Assembly: GCF_009712035.1 (NCBI RefSeq)
Contig: NZ_VILB01000013.1
Coordinates: 664,426 to 728,425, forward strand
Source: Anabaena sp. UHCC 0187
GTDB taxonomy: Bacteria; Cyanobacteriota; Cyanobacteriia; Cyanobacteriales; Nostocaceae
Direction of reading: 5' to 3'
DNA: 64,000 bases
Shown: one piece after another, positions 19,773-28,528 of the stretch
How positions within the stretch are numbered: position 1 is the first letter of the stretch
Layout: every line of letters begins with the position of its first letter
Notes under the pieces: generated by a model
Told to the model about the DNA's origin: nothing
Databases searched by the model: none
Seen by the model: only the letters and a program-made list of their open reading frames with translations
Program-made: the position numbers and the translations under genes

Positions 19773-20612
19773 TTATTTGCGTTTATTGCCTTTTTGCCAA
19801 CTTTGACTATTGGGTTGTTTGCTAAACTCTGCTTGGGGGAAAAGTCGCTGTTCTATTTGTTCATAACTTCCTTCAAAGTCACATTTACCGAAATGGGGAC
19901 ATTGACGACAATAAACACCTTTGCTGTAACGTTCTAAATTCTCGCGGTTGAAAAAATAGGGTTTATGACTAAATGTACTCGCTACCCATTGCCATGACAT
20001 ATTGTTACTTGCTGGATCACCGTCGAGTAAATGTTGCAGAAACCATTTTGCGCCGGCTTGCCATTGAATCCGTCGCCAATGGATAATATAAGCTGCTAAC
20101 CACATTCTGATATGGTTGTGGAGGTAGCCTCTTGCTCGTAATTCCTGACTGAAGCTGTCAATGCAAACTAACCCTGTCGTTCCCGTTGTAATATCTTCGG
20201 GTAGTTGGGCTGCGTAGTCTGTGGATTTATAACCGGTTTTGGATTCTTCCTGATTTTGCCAAATCCCATTTCCTAGTTTGACATATAATCTTTGCCAGTA
20301 ATCGCGCCAAGCTAACTCGTTAATTAGTTTATTAGCATCATCAGAATTTTCAACTCGTTCAAGTATGTATTCTCGAATTTCCCGCAAACTCAAGACACCA
20401 TGACGGATATAAGGTGATAATTTAGTAACGTCACCAGTTAAGAAGTTGCGTGTTTTTGCGTAAGCTATAGGATCAATTTTCTCTAGTGCTTGCTGTGCTG
20501 CTTTTCTTCCTCCTAGAATATCGCTAATCTGATCATCTTGGGCTGCGGCTTCGGGAAACTGTTCCCGGAGATATGTGACTAATTCAGTTCGATTTTTAAA
20601 ATCACGTAACAT
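19773..20612 (-). CDS. Photolyase-like FAD-binding protein lacking the antenna domain, with candidate FeS cysteines
   Basis: 279 aa covering only the helical FAD-binding half of the photolyase/cryptochrome fold. SPYIRHGVLS, ELAWRDYW, NHIRMWLAAY and the NMSWQWVAST block are family motifs of the flavin pocket. The N-terminal alpha/beta antenna domain (about 130-200 residues in normal photolyases) is absent, and the upstream DNA does not encode it. Four cysteines, C150 (GLVCID), C235, C238 (YCRQCPH) and C244, echo the ligand set of FeS-type bacterial cryptochrome/photolyases, including the preceding HKPYF element. It is likely a flavoprotein; DNA-repair activity is uncertain. The start ATG at 20612 is 82 bases from the divergent lipoxygenase gene. 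Confidence 0.82.
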   Translation of the reverse strand: MLRDFKNRTELVTYLREQFPEAAAQDDQISDILGGRKAAQQALEKIDPIAYAKTRNFLTGDVTKLSPYIRHGVLSLREIREYILERVENSDDANKLINELAWRDYWQRLYVKLGNGIWQNQEESKTGYKSTDYAAQLPEDITTGTTGLVCIDSFSQELRARGYLHNHIRMWLAAYIIHWRRIQWQAGAKWFLQHLLDGDPASNNMSWQWVASTFSHKPYFFNRENLERYSKGVYCRQCPHFGKCDFEGSYEQIEQRLFPQAEFSKQPNSQSWQKGNKRK

Positions 20613-20694
20613 AAAATTGGTATTAGTAGTCTACAATCAGATGTGGTTTTATACCGCAAATAATTGATTTATACCCTAACTCATTCTATCTATT

Positions 20695-22605
20695 ATGACA
20701 AAACAGCCATCTTTAAGTGAACAACGAGGTTATTATCGCTATCATCCCAGCGGTTTGGAGCAGAAAGGGGCTGCGCGTTTATTTCCCTATACGGGGGAAG
20801 ATGGGACAATACGCTATATTTTAACTAAATTATCTCACAATTTATTAGCACAAGGGAAATTATCTGCTCCTTGGAGTTTGTTGTTAACGGAGTTAGAAAA
20901 GAAAGTTAGTAAGTTGGAGGAAGATTGGCTAAATATAGCGACTTTGTTGGTAGATTGTGAGGTGTTTCAGTCGGGATGGTTTAATTTTGATTTACCACCT
21001 AATGAACAGTTTAATAGTAGTTATATTCAGGAAAGAAAGAAGTTACTAAAAAGGTTTTGTGCGGCAAAAATAGCAATTTCTAAGTTAGATAAAAATTTAC
21101 CTGTTCGTCAACAAAATGAAGAACAAAGAAAGTTATTTTTTGCGGCTTTCACTAAAGTTGATGGCACGAATCCTCCCGTAATGAGTGTAATTCATGAACG
21201 AGATGGAGGATTAAGTGATCATGAATTTGCTCGACAAAGATTAGCTGGTGCTAACCCGACGGTAATCAGACGAGTACAAGCCACAGATCAAGGTTTAATT
21301 CAATCTTTGGCAACTCAGCTTTATAAATTAGCAAATAATGGGAATATTGATTTAATTAAAGCCGCTGGTGAAAACCGTTTATTTGTTGCTGATTATCCAT
21401 TACTAAAAGATTTACAAGTTACTGATTTACAACCGGGGAAATATGTTGGTAGCCCCACAGCTTTATTTTACCGCACTGATAAAGGACTAGAACCTGTATT
21501 AATTGAAGTTGAAAAAGGTAGGGTTGTTACTCCAGCAATTAGTGGAGGTGCGGCTGATGATTGGATGCGAGCAAAGTTATATGTGCAAACTGCTGATGCT
21601 ACTCATCATCAATTAATTGCTCATGGAACTTATACTCATTTAGCAATGGAAGCTTTAGCTATTGCTACTCCCAGACAGTTACCATATAATCATCCGGTTT
21701 ATCAATTACTTTCTCCCCATTTTCAATTTTTAATTGCGATTAATAACCGAGAAAATAGTATATTATCAGCAATTGATCATCTGATTGCTCCAACTTTACA
21801 AACTTCTAAAAGGTTGATGAGTAAGGCTTATCGAGAAAAGTCTTTTTGGTATTATTCTTTGTTGAATGATATTGAATTACGGGGAATTGAACCGAAGTTT
21901 TTACCAGATTTTCCCTATCGTGACGATGCTTTGTTATTATGGGAAGCGATCGCTAAATATACAACTCGTTTTCTCCAACGTTACTATCCAGATGACAAAG
22001 CTGTACAACAAGATCCCTATTTACAAGCTTGGGCTGAAGAATTAGCCGCACCTTTAAATACTCGCCCCAAATCAGATTTTCCCCAAGTTCCTGCATGGCT
22101 ACCCAAGGAATTAGTTGCAGAATCAGGAATTGAACCCCAAGAATTACCTGCTTATCCACGGATTCCTGGTTTTACTAAAATTGGTAGTTTGCAACAATTA
22201 ATAGATATTGCCACTATTACCATTTTTACCTGTGGTCCCCAACACGCAGCGATGAATTTTAGTCAGTTTGATTATTTGACTTATGTTCCCAATGCACCTT
22301 TTGCTAATTATAGCCGTCCAGAAACACCAGCAAGTTTAGAGGAATTTTTACCCCCAACTGATCAAGATTTACTGCAAATGCAATTAACTTCGGCTTTGAG
22401 TGGGATTAATTGGGGTAATTTAGGAAGTGCTGATTTAATTCAATTTGCTCAAAAAAGTGATTATCAAATCCTTACTCAATTTCAGAATGATTTATCATTA
22501 ATTGAAGCAACAATTAAAGGACGTAACCAACAACGCTTTATAGATAGCGGTGTCGAATATCCCTATCTGTTACCTTCTCGTATTCCCAACAGTATTAATA
22601 TTTAA
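20695..22605 (+). CDS. Lipoxygenase
   Basis: 636 aa. Adds O2 to polyunsaturated fatty acids to give hydroperoxides. The non-haem iron ligands of the family are all visible: H310 and H315 (HQLIAHGTYTHLAME), H517 and N521 (PQHAAMNFSQFDY) and the C-terminal isoleucine I636 (PNSINI). The RQLPYNHPVYQLLSPH stretch follows helix 9 as usual. The length matches catalytic-domain lipoxygenases without the N-terminal PLAT domain of plants. No signal peptide. It is divergent from the photolyase-like gene and is closed by a strong hairpin at 22659. Regiospecificity cannot be read from sequence here. Confidence 0.96.
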   Translation: MTKQPSLSEQRGYYRYHPSGLEQKGAARLFPYTGEDGTIRYILTKLSHNLLAQGKLSAPWSLLLTELEKKVSKLEEDWLNIATLLVDCEVFQSGWFNFDLPPNEQFNSSYIQERKKLLKRFCAAKIAISKLDKNLPVRQQNEEQRKLFFAAFTKVDGTNPPVMSVIHERDGGLSDHEFARQRLAGANPTVIRRVQATDQGLIQSLATQLYKLANNGNIDLIKAAGENRLFVADYPLLKDLQVTDLQPGKYVGSPTALFYRTDKGLEPVLIEVEKGRVVTPAISGGAADDWMRAKLYVQTADATHHQLIAHGTYTHLAMEALAIATPRQLPYNHPVYQLLSPHFQFLIAINNRENSILSAIDHLIAPTLQTSKRLMSKAYREKSFWYYSLLNDIELRGIEPKFLPDFPYRDDALLLWEAIAKYTTRFLQRYYPDDKAVQQDPYLQAWAEELAAPLNTRPKSDFPQVPAWLPKELVAESGIEPQELPAYPRIPGFTKIGSLQQLIDIATITIFTCGPQHAAMNFSQFDYLTYVPNAPFANYSRPETPASLEEFLPPTDQDLLQMQLTSALSGINWGNLGSADLIQFAQKSDYQILTQFQNDLSLIEATIKGRNQQRFIDSGVEYPYLLPSRIPNSINI

Positions 22606-22658
22606 GGAGTCAGGAGTCAGAAGGAAGAAAGAAGGAAGAAGGAAGAAGGAAGAAATTA

Positions 22659-22693
22659 TAGAGACGTTTCATAAAACGTCTCTACATCTTTTT
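22659..22693. terminator. Bidirectional hairpin terminator
   Basis: TAGAGACGTTT (22659-22669) pairs perfectly with AAACGTCTCTA (22674-22684) over a 4-base loop, followed by a T-rich run to 22693. It lies after the lipoxygenase and its short GGAAGAA heptamer array (22606-22655) and overlaps the end of the opposing gene, so it can serve both. Confidence 0.7.
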
Positions 22694-23277
22694 TACTTGG
22701 AAGATACATTAAAAGAACTTAAAAATCCTTCGATACTCTTAGTTAAAAACTTCTGTCTTTTTTTGGTAGTTTCCACACTTATTTGATATAATCGTTTATC
22801 AACCAAATATATTCTTTGTTTGACAATTTTTTCTCCAGGTTTGCTATAGTTAATTTCCCTGCCAGAATAACTACCTAAAGTAATTTTTTGTTCACTAATC
22901 AAAGTTCCTTTCGCTTTTTTTACCACACTATCGCGGCCATTGTCTAAAGCTTTTTCCACAAGATTATTGCGATTTAATAATTCAATATATTCAGATGAAT
23001 AATCAACATAGCCCACGGCATATTTAACTTCCTCTTGTTGGCGTTCAACTGTAAACATATTTAATTCGATGTTTCCAGATTTCGCATTTACTGTTTGTTT
23101 GGCTTCCTCTGGTTTACCTGGCATTAAAATCCGAAAACTACCGTCAGGAGCAGAAAATAACTTCCAGATAGATTGAGCTACTTTGACCGGTTGGTTAGCT
23201 GATACAGGTTGAGTAGTTATGTATCCACCACATAAAACCAATACTGCAAGGGAATAATTTAGAAATCTAGTTTTCAT
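22693..23277 (-). CDS. Exported protein of unknown function
   Basis: 194 aa from ATG 23277. Residues 1-28 are a classic signal peptide (KTRFLNYSLAVLVLCGGY, cleavage after VSA). The mature part contains SAPDGSFRILMPGKPEE, a pattern seen in many uncharacterised cyanobacterial periplasmic proteins, followed by a beta-rich domain (YAVGYVDYSSEY ... GREINYSKPG). Probably periplasmic or lipid-interacting, but no function is known to me. It is convergent with the lipoxygenase. Confidence 0.75.
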   Translation of the reverse strand: MKTRFLNYSLAVLVLCGGYITTQPVSANQPVKVAQSIWKLFSAPDGSFRILMPGKPEEAKQTVNAKSGNIELNMFTVERQQEEVKYAVGYVDYSSEYIELLNRNNLVEKALDNGRDSVVKKAKGTLISEQKITLGSYSGREINYSKPGEKIVKQRIYLVDKRLYQISVETTKKRQKFLTKSIEGFLSSFNVSSK

Positions 23278-23387
23278 AGTTATCAAATTTGATCTAAAAA
23301 AGCCACTGTAATTAAAGCATAATTCAGAATTTAGGAGTAAAATAAGCTTGATATTTGCCTTTATTCAAAATTACAACCTGTTGCAAA

Positions 23388-23630
23388 ATGTCCTCAGAAT
23401 TCCCAATTGGTAGTAAAGTCCGTGTGGTAGCATTACCACCCTATGTGAAAACCGCTGAACCAATGCCTATGTTACGTCCTGCTGATGTCATTCATATTGG
23501 TGAAGAGGGTATAGTTCTTGACCGTCGCCCCGGTGGTTATTGGGGTGTCCGCTTTACTAGAGGTGCTTTTCTCATAGATAGCCAATACATTGAAAGTATC
23601 GAAAAACCACCCGCACCTCAGTCAGATTGA
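23388..23630 (+). CDS. sipA: SipA-type regulator (DUF3148), NblS/Hik33-interacting
   Basis: 80 aa from ATG 23388 (a longer TTG-started frame from 23355 is unlikely). The protein is the small SH3-like barrel known from cyanobacteria: IGSKVRVVALPPYVKT, PMPMLRPADV, GEEGIVLDRRPGGYWGVRF. In Synechococcus and Synechocystis SipA binds the sensor kinase NblS/Hik33, which controls high-light and nutrient-stress genes. The kinase is not in this window. The peroxiredoxin gene follows 57 bases later on the same strand, so the two may be co-expressed stress functions. The family call is from motif memory. Confidence 0.78.
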   Translation: MSSEFPIGSKVRVVALPPYVKTAEPMPMLRPADVIHIGEEGIVLDRRPGGYWGVRFTRGAFLIDSQYIESIEKPPAPQSD

Positions 23631-23687
23631 AAATAGCGGCCAACAAAAATGTAAACTTATATTAAGTTATTTTTTGGGTTTTTGAAA

Positions 23688-24245
23688 ATGGTTTCCCGTC
23701 GCCCTTTTATTAGCATTTTATTTGCCACTTGTTTGGCTGTTATCAGTTGGTTAAATTTTACCCCCCATGCTCAAGCTTTAGGTGGTAAATTACCGACAAT
23801 TAATCAACCTGCACCGATGTTTACTTTACCAACTAATACGGGTAATGGTAAGGTTTCCCTGGCTGATTTTCGGGGTAAATGGGTAGTTCTTTATTTTTAC
23901 CCGAAAGACTTTACTTCTGGTTGTACTATTGAAGCCAGACGGTTTCAGCAAGATCTACCTAAGTACATTGAGAAAAATACTGAAATTATTGGTGTCAGTG
24001 CTGATGATATTGATTCTCATGCAGAATTTTGTGACTCAGAAGGGTTAAAATTTCCTTTGTTAGCTGATATTAAGGGTGATGTTAGTAAGGCTTATGGTTC
24101 TTGGATAGGTGTTGTCTCTATGCGCCATAGTTTTATTATTGATCCTCAAGGGATTTTACGCGCAACTTTTGTTGGTGTTAATCCTAGTATTCACAGTACA
24201 GAAGTTTTAGCAAAGTTAACAAAGTTGCAATCTTCTGTTTCTTAG
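23688..24245 (+). CDS. Exported peroxiredoxin, PrxQ/Bcp type, without the usual resolving cysteine
   Basis: 185 aa from ATG 23688. Residues 1-30 are a signal peptide ending HAQA, so the enzyme works in the periplasm or thylakoid lumen. The AhpC/TSA fold shows FYPKDFTSGCTIEA with peroxidatic C79. Standard PrxQ has a resolving Cys five residues later; here that position is Arg. Another cysteine, C115 (AEFCDSEG), could take the role or the enzyme may be 1-Cys. It removes H2O2 or lipid hydroperoxides, which may matter close to a lipoxygenase gene. Confidence 0.88.
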   Translation: MVSRRPFISILFATCLAVISWLNFTPHAQALGGKLPTINQPAPMFTLPTNTGNGKVSLADFRGKWVVLYFYPKDFTSGCTIEARRFQQDLPKYIEKNTEIIGVSADDIDSHAEFCDSEGLKFPLLADIKGDVSKAYGSWIGVVSMRHSFIIDPQGILRATFVGVNPSIHSTEVLAKLTKLQSSVS

Positions 24246-24259
24246 AAATAAGTTTTCAC

Positions 24260-24312
24260 TCTGTCTCTCTGCGGTTAGAAGGTATTTTTATCTAACCACA
24301 GAGGCACAGAGG
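24260..24312. repeat. Dispersed inverted repeat (CTCTGTGCCTCTG type)
   Basis: CTCTGTCTCTCTGCGGTTAG on the left is mirrored by CTAACCACAGAGGCACAGAG on the right with few mismatches around a short AT loop. Related fragments occur near 40980 and 52755. It could act as a 3' stem-loop for the peroxiredoxin transcript. Confidence 0.6.
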
Positions 24313-24364
24313 ACAAGGAGAAAAGAGGCTAAATTAAATTTTTTTAGGAGTGCTAATTTTTTAT

Positions 24365-25234
24365 ATGAATCATGATCCTTATCTTGTTAAACCAGGTGAT
24401 CAAATTTCTTTGATAAAGGACTATAACCCAAGTTATAGATGTGAGTTTCACCCGAAAACTGATGCGGTGAAAAAATTAAAAACAGGTATTTTACAATTAT
24501 CGAAATATCAAGATGTTCTCTATGCTCAAAATAGTTATTCTTTGTTAATTATTTTTCAAGCTATGGATGCTGCTGGTAAGGATAGCACCATTAAACACGT
24601 GATGTCGGGGGTGAATCCCCAAGGATGTCAGGTATTTAGTTTTAAATCTCCTAGTGAGGAAGAGTTAGATCATGATTATTTATGGCGTTCGATGAAGTCT
24701 CTCCCGGAAAGGGGCAGAATTGGTATTTTCAATCGTTCATATTATGAGGAATTACTCATAGTCCGTGTCCATCCAGAAATTCTTAAAAAACAACAATTGC
24801 CCAATTTTTCTCAAGGTAATCAGATATGGAAACAGCGTTTTGAGGAAATTAATAATTTTGAAAAATACTTAGTCAATAATGGGGTGATTGTCCTCAAGTT
24901 TTTTCTAAATGTCTCAAAATCGGTGCAAAGAAAGCGGTTTTTAGCACGGATTGATTCACCAGAAAAACATTGGAAATTTTCTGCTAGTGATATCCGAGAA
25001 AGGGGTTTTTGGAATGACTATATGGATGCCTATGAGCAAGTTTTTAACCATACAAGTACAGAATTTGCACCTTGGTATATTGTTCCTGCTGATCGTAAAT
25101 GGTTTACACGGTTGGTGGTAGCGGATATTATTTGCACAAAATTACAGGAGTTGAATTTGCAATATCCTCAAATTAGTGATGAATCTAAACAGCAATTGTT
25201 AGCAGCGAAAAAATCTTTAGAAGCAGAAGATTAA
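24365..25234 (+). CDS. ppk2: Polyphosphate kinase 2 family protein
   Basis: 289 aa, transfers phosphate between polyphosphate and nucleotides in the cytoplasm. The P-loop is [13 protein letters not shown] (K72). The [20 protein letters not shown] segment is the PPK2 Walker B/lid region, and [17 protein letters not shown] is a family block. A single PPK2 domain of usual length is present. The ATG at 24365 is chosen; GTG at 24350 is in frame but only two bases after the TAGGAG element. Whether it favours nucleoside mono- or diphosphates cannot be decided by eye. Confidence 0.92.
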   Translation: MNHDPYLVKPGDQISLIKDYNPSYRCEFHPKTDAVKKLKTGILQLSKYQDVLYAQNSYSLLIIFQAMDAAGKDSTIKHVMSGVNPQGCQVFSFKSPSEEELDHDYLWRSMKSLPERGRIGIFNRSYYEELLIVRVHPEILKKQQLPNFSQGNQIWKQRFEEINNFEKYLVNNGVIVLKFFLNVSKSVQRKRFLARIDSPEKHWKFSASDIRERGFWNDYMDAYEQVFNHTSTEFAPWYIVPADRKWFTRLVVADIICTKLQELNLQYPQISDESKQQLLAAKKSLEAED

Positions 25235-25340
25235 TATGGTCTTTTCTCCTTCTTTTTTCTTCTTTCTGACTCCTCTTCGATATGTCTATAGGTACAGGGA
25301 ATGAATTGAAAATTTTGATATCTTGAAGGCTGGAGAAACT

Positions 25341-25949
25341 ATGATCTTTAGGATGAATATGTCAAATCTGCCTAATTTTGATATTGTGGCTTTAGCCGCT
25401 TCTGCCGGGGGGTTAACGGCTTTAATTGAGGTGCTGGCAAATTTACCCGCAGATTTCAAAGCAGCAATTGTTGTTGTTCAACATTTAGACCCTCGTCATC
25501 CATCCCTCATGGCAGAAATTCTCAGTCGTCGAACTCCACTGAAAGTATTACAGGCAAAGGAAGGAGATGAACTCATTCCAGGGACTGTTTATATTGCTCC
25601 TCCTAATAATCATTTGTTGGTAAATAGTGATGGTACAGCTTCTTTATCTCAGTCGGAAATGGTGCATTTTCTCCGTCCTTCGGCTGATTTATTGTTTGAA
25701 TCTGTGGCTGGAAGTTATAAAGAAAGAGCGATCGCTGTTGTGCTAACAGGAACTGGCAGTGATGGGGCAATGGGTGTAGAAGCAATTCAAAAAATGGGTG
25801 GGACGGTAATTGTTCAAGATAACAAGAGTGCTGAATTTCCGGGAATGCCGTCCGCAGCCATTAAGACTGGGAATGTGGATTTTGTCCTCCCGTTGGCAGA
25901 AATTTCTTCAGCTTTGATAACTTTAGTCATGCCGCATGGTAGTTCGTAA
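25341..25949 (+). CDS. Stand-alone CheB-type methylesterase domain
   Basis: 202 aa, the C-terminal catalytic domain of CheB without a receiver domain. The serine hydrolase triad is S21 (AASAGG), H48 (VQHLDP) and D140 (GTGSDGAMG). It would remove methyl esters from glutamates of chemoreceptors or related proteins. The start ATG 25341 has GGAG six bases upstream; a TTG at 25323 is in frame. A CheR-PAS gene follows 500 bases later on the same strand. In many bacteria CheB, CheR, PAS and kinase are one polypeptide, so this pair looks like a split version. Confidence 0.9.
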   Translation: MIFRMNMSNLPNFDIVALAASAGGLTALIEVLANLPADFKAAIVVVQHLDPRHPSLMAEILSRRTPLKVLQAKEGDELIPGTVYIAPPNNHLLVNSDGTASLSQSEMVHFLRPSADLLFESVAGSYKERAIAVVLTGTGSDGAMGVEAIQKMGGTVIVQDNKSAEFPGMPSAAIKTGNVDFVLPLAEISSALITLVMPHGSS

Positions 25950-26453
<504 letters not shown>

Positions 26454-28367
26454 ATGCTAACTGATTCTATGAATACTCCACATAAAGACATTGACTTTGA
26501 AAATCTCCTGCAATATTTGAAAATCAACCGAGGTTTTGATTTCACAGGTTACAAACGTTCAACCTTAATGCGTCGTGTTATTAAAGAAATGGAGACTTTA
26601 AATATAGATACTTTTGCAAATTATCAGGATTATTTAGAAGTTCATCCAGATGAGTTTAAAGATTTATTTAATACTATTTTAATTAACGTGACTGCTTTTT
26701 TTAGAGATAGTTCAGCTTGGGAATATTTAGCCAAAGAAGTTATCCCTAATATCATCAAAAATAAACAAAAAGATGAAATGATTCGGGTCTGGAGTGCTGG
26801 TTGTGCTTCTGGACAAGAGGCTTATACTTTATCAATGTTGATAGCAGAAATATTGGGAATAGAAGAGTTTCGTCGTCGGGTAAAAATCTATGCGACAGAT
26901 GTAGATGAAGAAGCTCTCATCCAAGCTCGTCAAGCTAGTTATTCAGCCAAAAATATTAATGAAGTCCCCTTAAAACTACGCGATAAATATTTTGATTTAG
27001 TGAATAAAAATTATGTTTTTCGCCAAGATTTGCGTCGTTGTGTGATTTTTGGTCGTCATGATTTACTTCAAGATGCACCAATTTCTCGGTTAGATCTATT
27101 GGTTTGTCGCAATACCTTAATGTATTTTAATTCGGAAACCCAAGGAAAGATTATCAATCGTTTTCATTTTGCTCTTAATGATCATGGCTATCTGTTTTTA
27201 GGGAAAGCAGAGATGTTAGTCATGCACTCTAATTTATTTATACCTATACATTTAAAAGATCGTGTATTTGCGAAAGTCTCTTTGACAAACATCCGCAATC
27301 GGCAACTAGTTATGACAAATTTACAAAATCAAGAAACAGCTAATCATTTTTCTGCTGAAGAAATACAAATTAGGGAATTGGCTTTTGATACAGCATCTAG
27401 CGCCCAAGTTGTGATTGATAATCACGGAATATTAATCATGATTAATGAACAAGCGCGGAATTTATTTGGTTTAACAATTAGAGATTTAAACCGCCCCTTT
27501 CAGGATTTAGAATTATCCTATAGACCTGTAGAATTGCGATCATTAATTGAACAGGTGTATAATGAACGCCATCCGATTACACTCACAAATGTTGAACGTT
27601 ATCAACCTAATGCGGAAATTCAACATTTAGATGTGCGGATTATTCCTTTACAACATTCTGACCAAACTATTCTTGGTGTGACAATTTCCTTTAATGATGT
27701 CACCCGTTATCTGAAACTTCAGACAGCATTACAACGTTCTCGACAGGAGTTAGAAACAACCAATGAAGAATTACAATCTACCAATGAAGAATTAGAAACA
27801 ACCAATGAAGAACTCCAATCAACAAATGAAGAATTAGAAACAACCAATGAAGAACTCCAATCAACAAATCAAGAAATGGAGACAATGAATGAAGAACTCC
27901 AATCTGCTAATGAAGAGTTACAAACAATTAATCATGAACTAAGTGATCGCACCTGTGAACTTGACCAAAGTAATATTTTTCTTGCTTCTATTTTAGGCTC
28001 TCTGCAAATGGGAATGGTAGTCTTAGATAATAATTTTAATATTTTAATTTGGAATCATACAGTTGAAGATATGTGGGGTTTACGCAGTGACGAAGTAGTT
28101 CATAAATCCTGGTTTAGTTTGGATATCGGTTTACCTGTAGAACAATTGCGGAATCCCATTCGTGATATTATATCTGGTAAGAAGAAATTCCAGGAAATAC
28201 TTCTTAATGTCACTAATCGTCGTGGTAAAAACATCCAATGTTATATTGCCTGTAGTCCCCTAATGAATGAAACAGTCCAAGGCATTATTATGATGATGAC
28301 AGATATTGAAAAAATCAATAGTATGATTTCTCCTACGGAAATTGAATCAAGACAACGGGAAGGATAA
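26454..28367 (+). CDS. CheR methyltransferase - PAS - coiled coil - PAS protein
   Basis: 637 aa. CheR N- and C-terminal domains fill about 10-280, with the SAM site WSAGCASGQEAYTL and the CRNTLMYF motif. A PAS domain lies at about 310-425, a coiled coil at about 430-500 and a second PAS at about 505-625. The coiled coil consists of nine near-perfect heptads (LETTNEE/LQSTNEE) encoded by 21-bp repeats at 27750-27938. Many relatives continue into a histidine kinase; this one stops after PAS-2. With the CheB gene upstream it forms a methylation/demethylation pair for an unknown receptor. Confidence 0.9.
   Translation: MLTDSMNTPHKDIDFENLLQYLKINRGFDFTGYKRSTLMRRVIKEMETLNIDTFANYQDYLEVHPDEFKDLFNTILINVTAFFRDSSAWEYLAKEVIPNIIKNKQKDEMIRVWSAGCASGQEAYTLSMLIAEILGIEEFRRRVKIYATDVDEEALIQARQASYSAKNINEVPLKLRDKYFDLVNKNYVFRQDLRRCVIFGRHDLLQDAPISRLDLLVCRNTLMYFNSETQGKIINRFHFALNDHGYLFLGKAEMLVMHSNLFIPIHLKDRVFAKVSLTNIRNRQLVMTNLQNQETANHFSAEEIQIRELAFDTASSAQVVIDNHGILIMINEQARNLFGLTIRDLNRPFQDLELSYRPVELRSLIEQVYNERHPITLTNVERYQPNAEIQHLDVRIIPLQHSDQTILGVTISFNDVTRYLKLQTALQRSRQELETTNEELQSTNEELETTNEELQSTNEELETTNEELQSTNQEMETMNEELQSANEELQTINHELSDRTCELDQSNIFLASILGSLQMGMVVLDNNFNILIWNHTVEDMWGLRSDEVVHKSWFSLDIGLPVEQLRNPIRDIISGKKKFQEILLNVTNRRGKNIQCYIACSPLMNETVQGIIMMMTDIEKINSMISPTEIESRQREG
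27750..27938 (+). repeat. Nine 21-bp repeats encoding coiled-coil heptads
   Basis: The unit TTAGAAACAACCAATGAAGAA alternates with CTCCAATCAACAAATGAAGAA-type units, nine in all, in frame with the CheR-PAS gene. Some units are identical at the DNA level, so recent slippage or unequal recombination is likely to change the heptad number. Confidence 0.9.
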
Positions 28368-28480
28368 GTAGGTTGGCGTTAAAAATAGTCGTTGGGGCAA
28401 GGCAGGGGGCAGGGGGAAAAAGGGTTTCAGGAATATTTACTTTTCTTCACACATTTTGGTGATCTCACGCCCACCTACTT
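28366..28480. repeat. Inverted-repeat element, AAGTAGGTTGGCGT ends
   Basis: AAGTAGGTTGGCGT at 28366-28379 is mirrored by ACGCCCACCTACTT at 28467-28480 with one mismatch. The core contains G-rich runs and no gene. The element begins at the stop codon of the CheR-PAS gene and is MITE-like in form. Confidence 0.6.
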
Positions 28481-28528
28481 ATAATCTTAGTTTTTAATTG
28501 TTAATTTTGAATTTTTAATTGTTTATCT

